Shown here: piece after piece, positions 63,700 through 64,000 of the stretch
Layout of the letters: the number at the start of each line of letters is the position of its first letter
Numbering within the stretch: position 1 is the first letter of the stretch
NCBI GenBank assembly: GCA_028829895.1
Contig: CM054177.1
Coordinates: forward strand, 29,091,564 to 29,155,563
Direction: 5' to 3'
Origin: Sinotaia quadrata
Taxonomy: Eukaryota; Mollusca; Gastropoda; Architaenioglossa; Viviparidae
Length of the DNA stretch: 64,000 nucleotides
The notes under the pieces: model-generated
The model's database searches: none
What the model saw: the letters and a program-made list of their open reading frames with translations, nothing else
Told to the model about the DNA's origin: nothing
Translations under genes and position numbers: made by a program

Positions 63700-64000
63700 C
63701 TCAAAACCTTCATTTTCATCGACCTTCAAAATAGAAATCTCCCTCCCCAGAACTATTTCTATCACGTCAGAATAGAAATCTTCCTCCCCACGACAAATCT
63801 CTCCACTTCAGACTGGAAACTTTCATCCTCTCAACACTATATACCCACCCACCCACCCACCCATTCAGAAATTTAAAAAAAACTTCGCGCGACACTTGTG
63901 ATTACGCCCGTCAATACCAAGCCGTGTCTTTTACTGATTTTCTCTAAGAGTTAGTCATTAGCACTACACTTGCAATTACGCCCGTCAGTACAAAGCCGTG
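63700..64000. repeat. Small duplications at the window end
   Basis: AATAGAAATCTYCCTCCCCA occurs twice near 63730-63795. (CCCA)n lies at 63846-63863. ATTACGCCCGTCARTACMAA occurs twice, 75 bp apart (63901 and 63976), and may continue beyond the window. Confidence 0.75.

Noticed and set aside
33924..64000. CRISPR-like array
   Set aside because: Repeats are adjacent tandem units without unique spacers, in a eukaryotic context.

Overview
The window is nuclear DNA from a metazoan, most likely an invertebrate and possibly a mollusc or another lophotrochozoan. That placement is inference. The basis is a vertebrate-like CDKL kinase split by GT-AG introns, AT-rich non-coding DNA, dense minisatellites (very roughly a fifth of the bases by my tally) and animal-type transposons. 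There are no bacterial operons, Shine-Dalgarno signals or CRISPR.

Region 1 (1 to about 20,200) holds the only recognisable host gene, a minus-strand cyclin-dependent-kinase-like gene of the CDKL1/CDKL4 type. Five exons (18012-18261, 15291-15412, 13869-13941, 1447-1537, 861-1061) join in a consistent reading frame and encode kinase residues 1 to about 218, from the glycine loop to the sequence after the APE-like motif. The remaining 3' exons lie beyond base 1. Its third intron (12.3 kb) carries a complete, apparently very young 8.3-kb Ty3/Gypsy-type LTR retrotransposon at 5461-13764, on the opposite strand. That element has 1547-bp LTRs with no difference seen, a 5-bp target duplication TTGAT, and one uninterrupted 1470-codon gag-pol frame. 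Its domain order is gag, protease, integrase, reverse transcriptase, RNase H. Integrase before reverse transcriptase is the rare Gmr1-type order. It landed in a short tandem array that had itself formed by repeated copying of the kinase exon 3 5' splice site.

Region 2 (about 20.2-34 kb) is a transposon graveyard. It contains the 3' end of an old minus-strand LTR element (21559-23358), whose LTR has a relative at 52281-53694. A 50-bp satellite follows, into which two different hAT elements inserted (24141-24941 and 25089-27265, each with a perfect 8-bp target duplication). A third, decayed BED-finger hAT copy starts at 31166, and there is a tRNA-like SINE head. The larger satellite-borne hAT carries an unrecognised, frameshifted coding block between the two ends of its transposase.

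Region 3 (34-64 kb) has no gene I can support. It is minisatellites with periods from about 24 to 85 bp, three CA/GT microsatellites of 75-77 bp, a 286-bp TA-flanked MITE, a perfect 112-bp zero-spacer palindrome at 47857-47968, a G-quadruplex-prone array at 39.2-39.4 kb, and unique AT-rich spacer. Most open frames there are by-products of tandem repeats.
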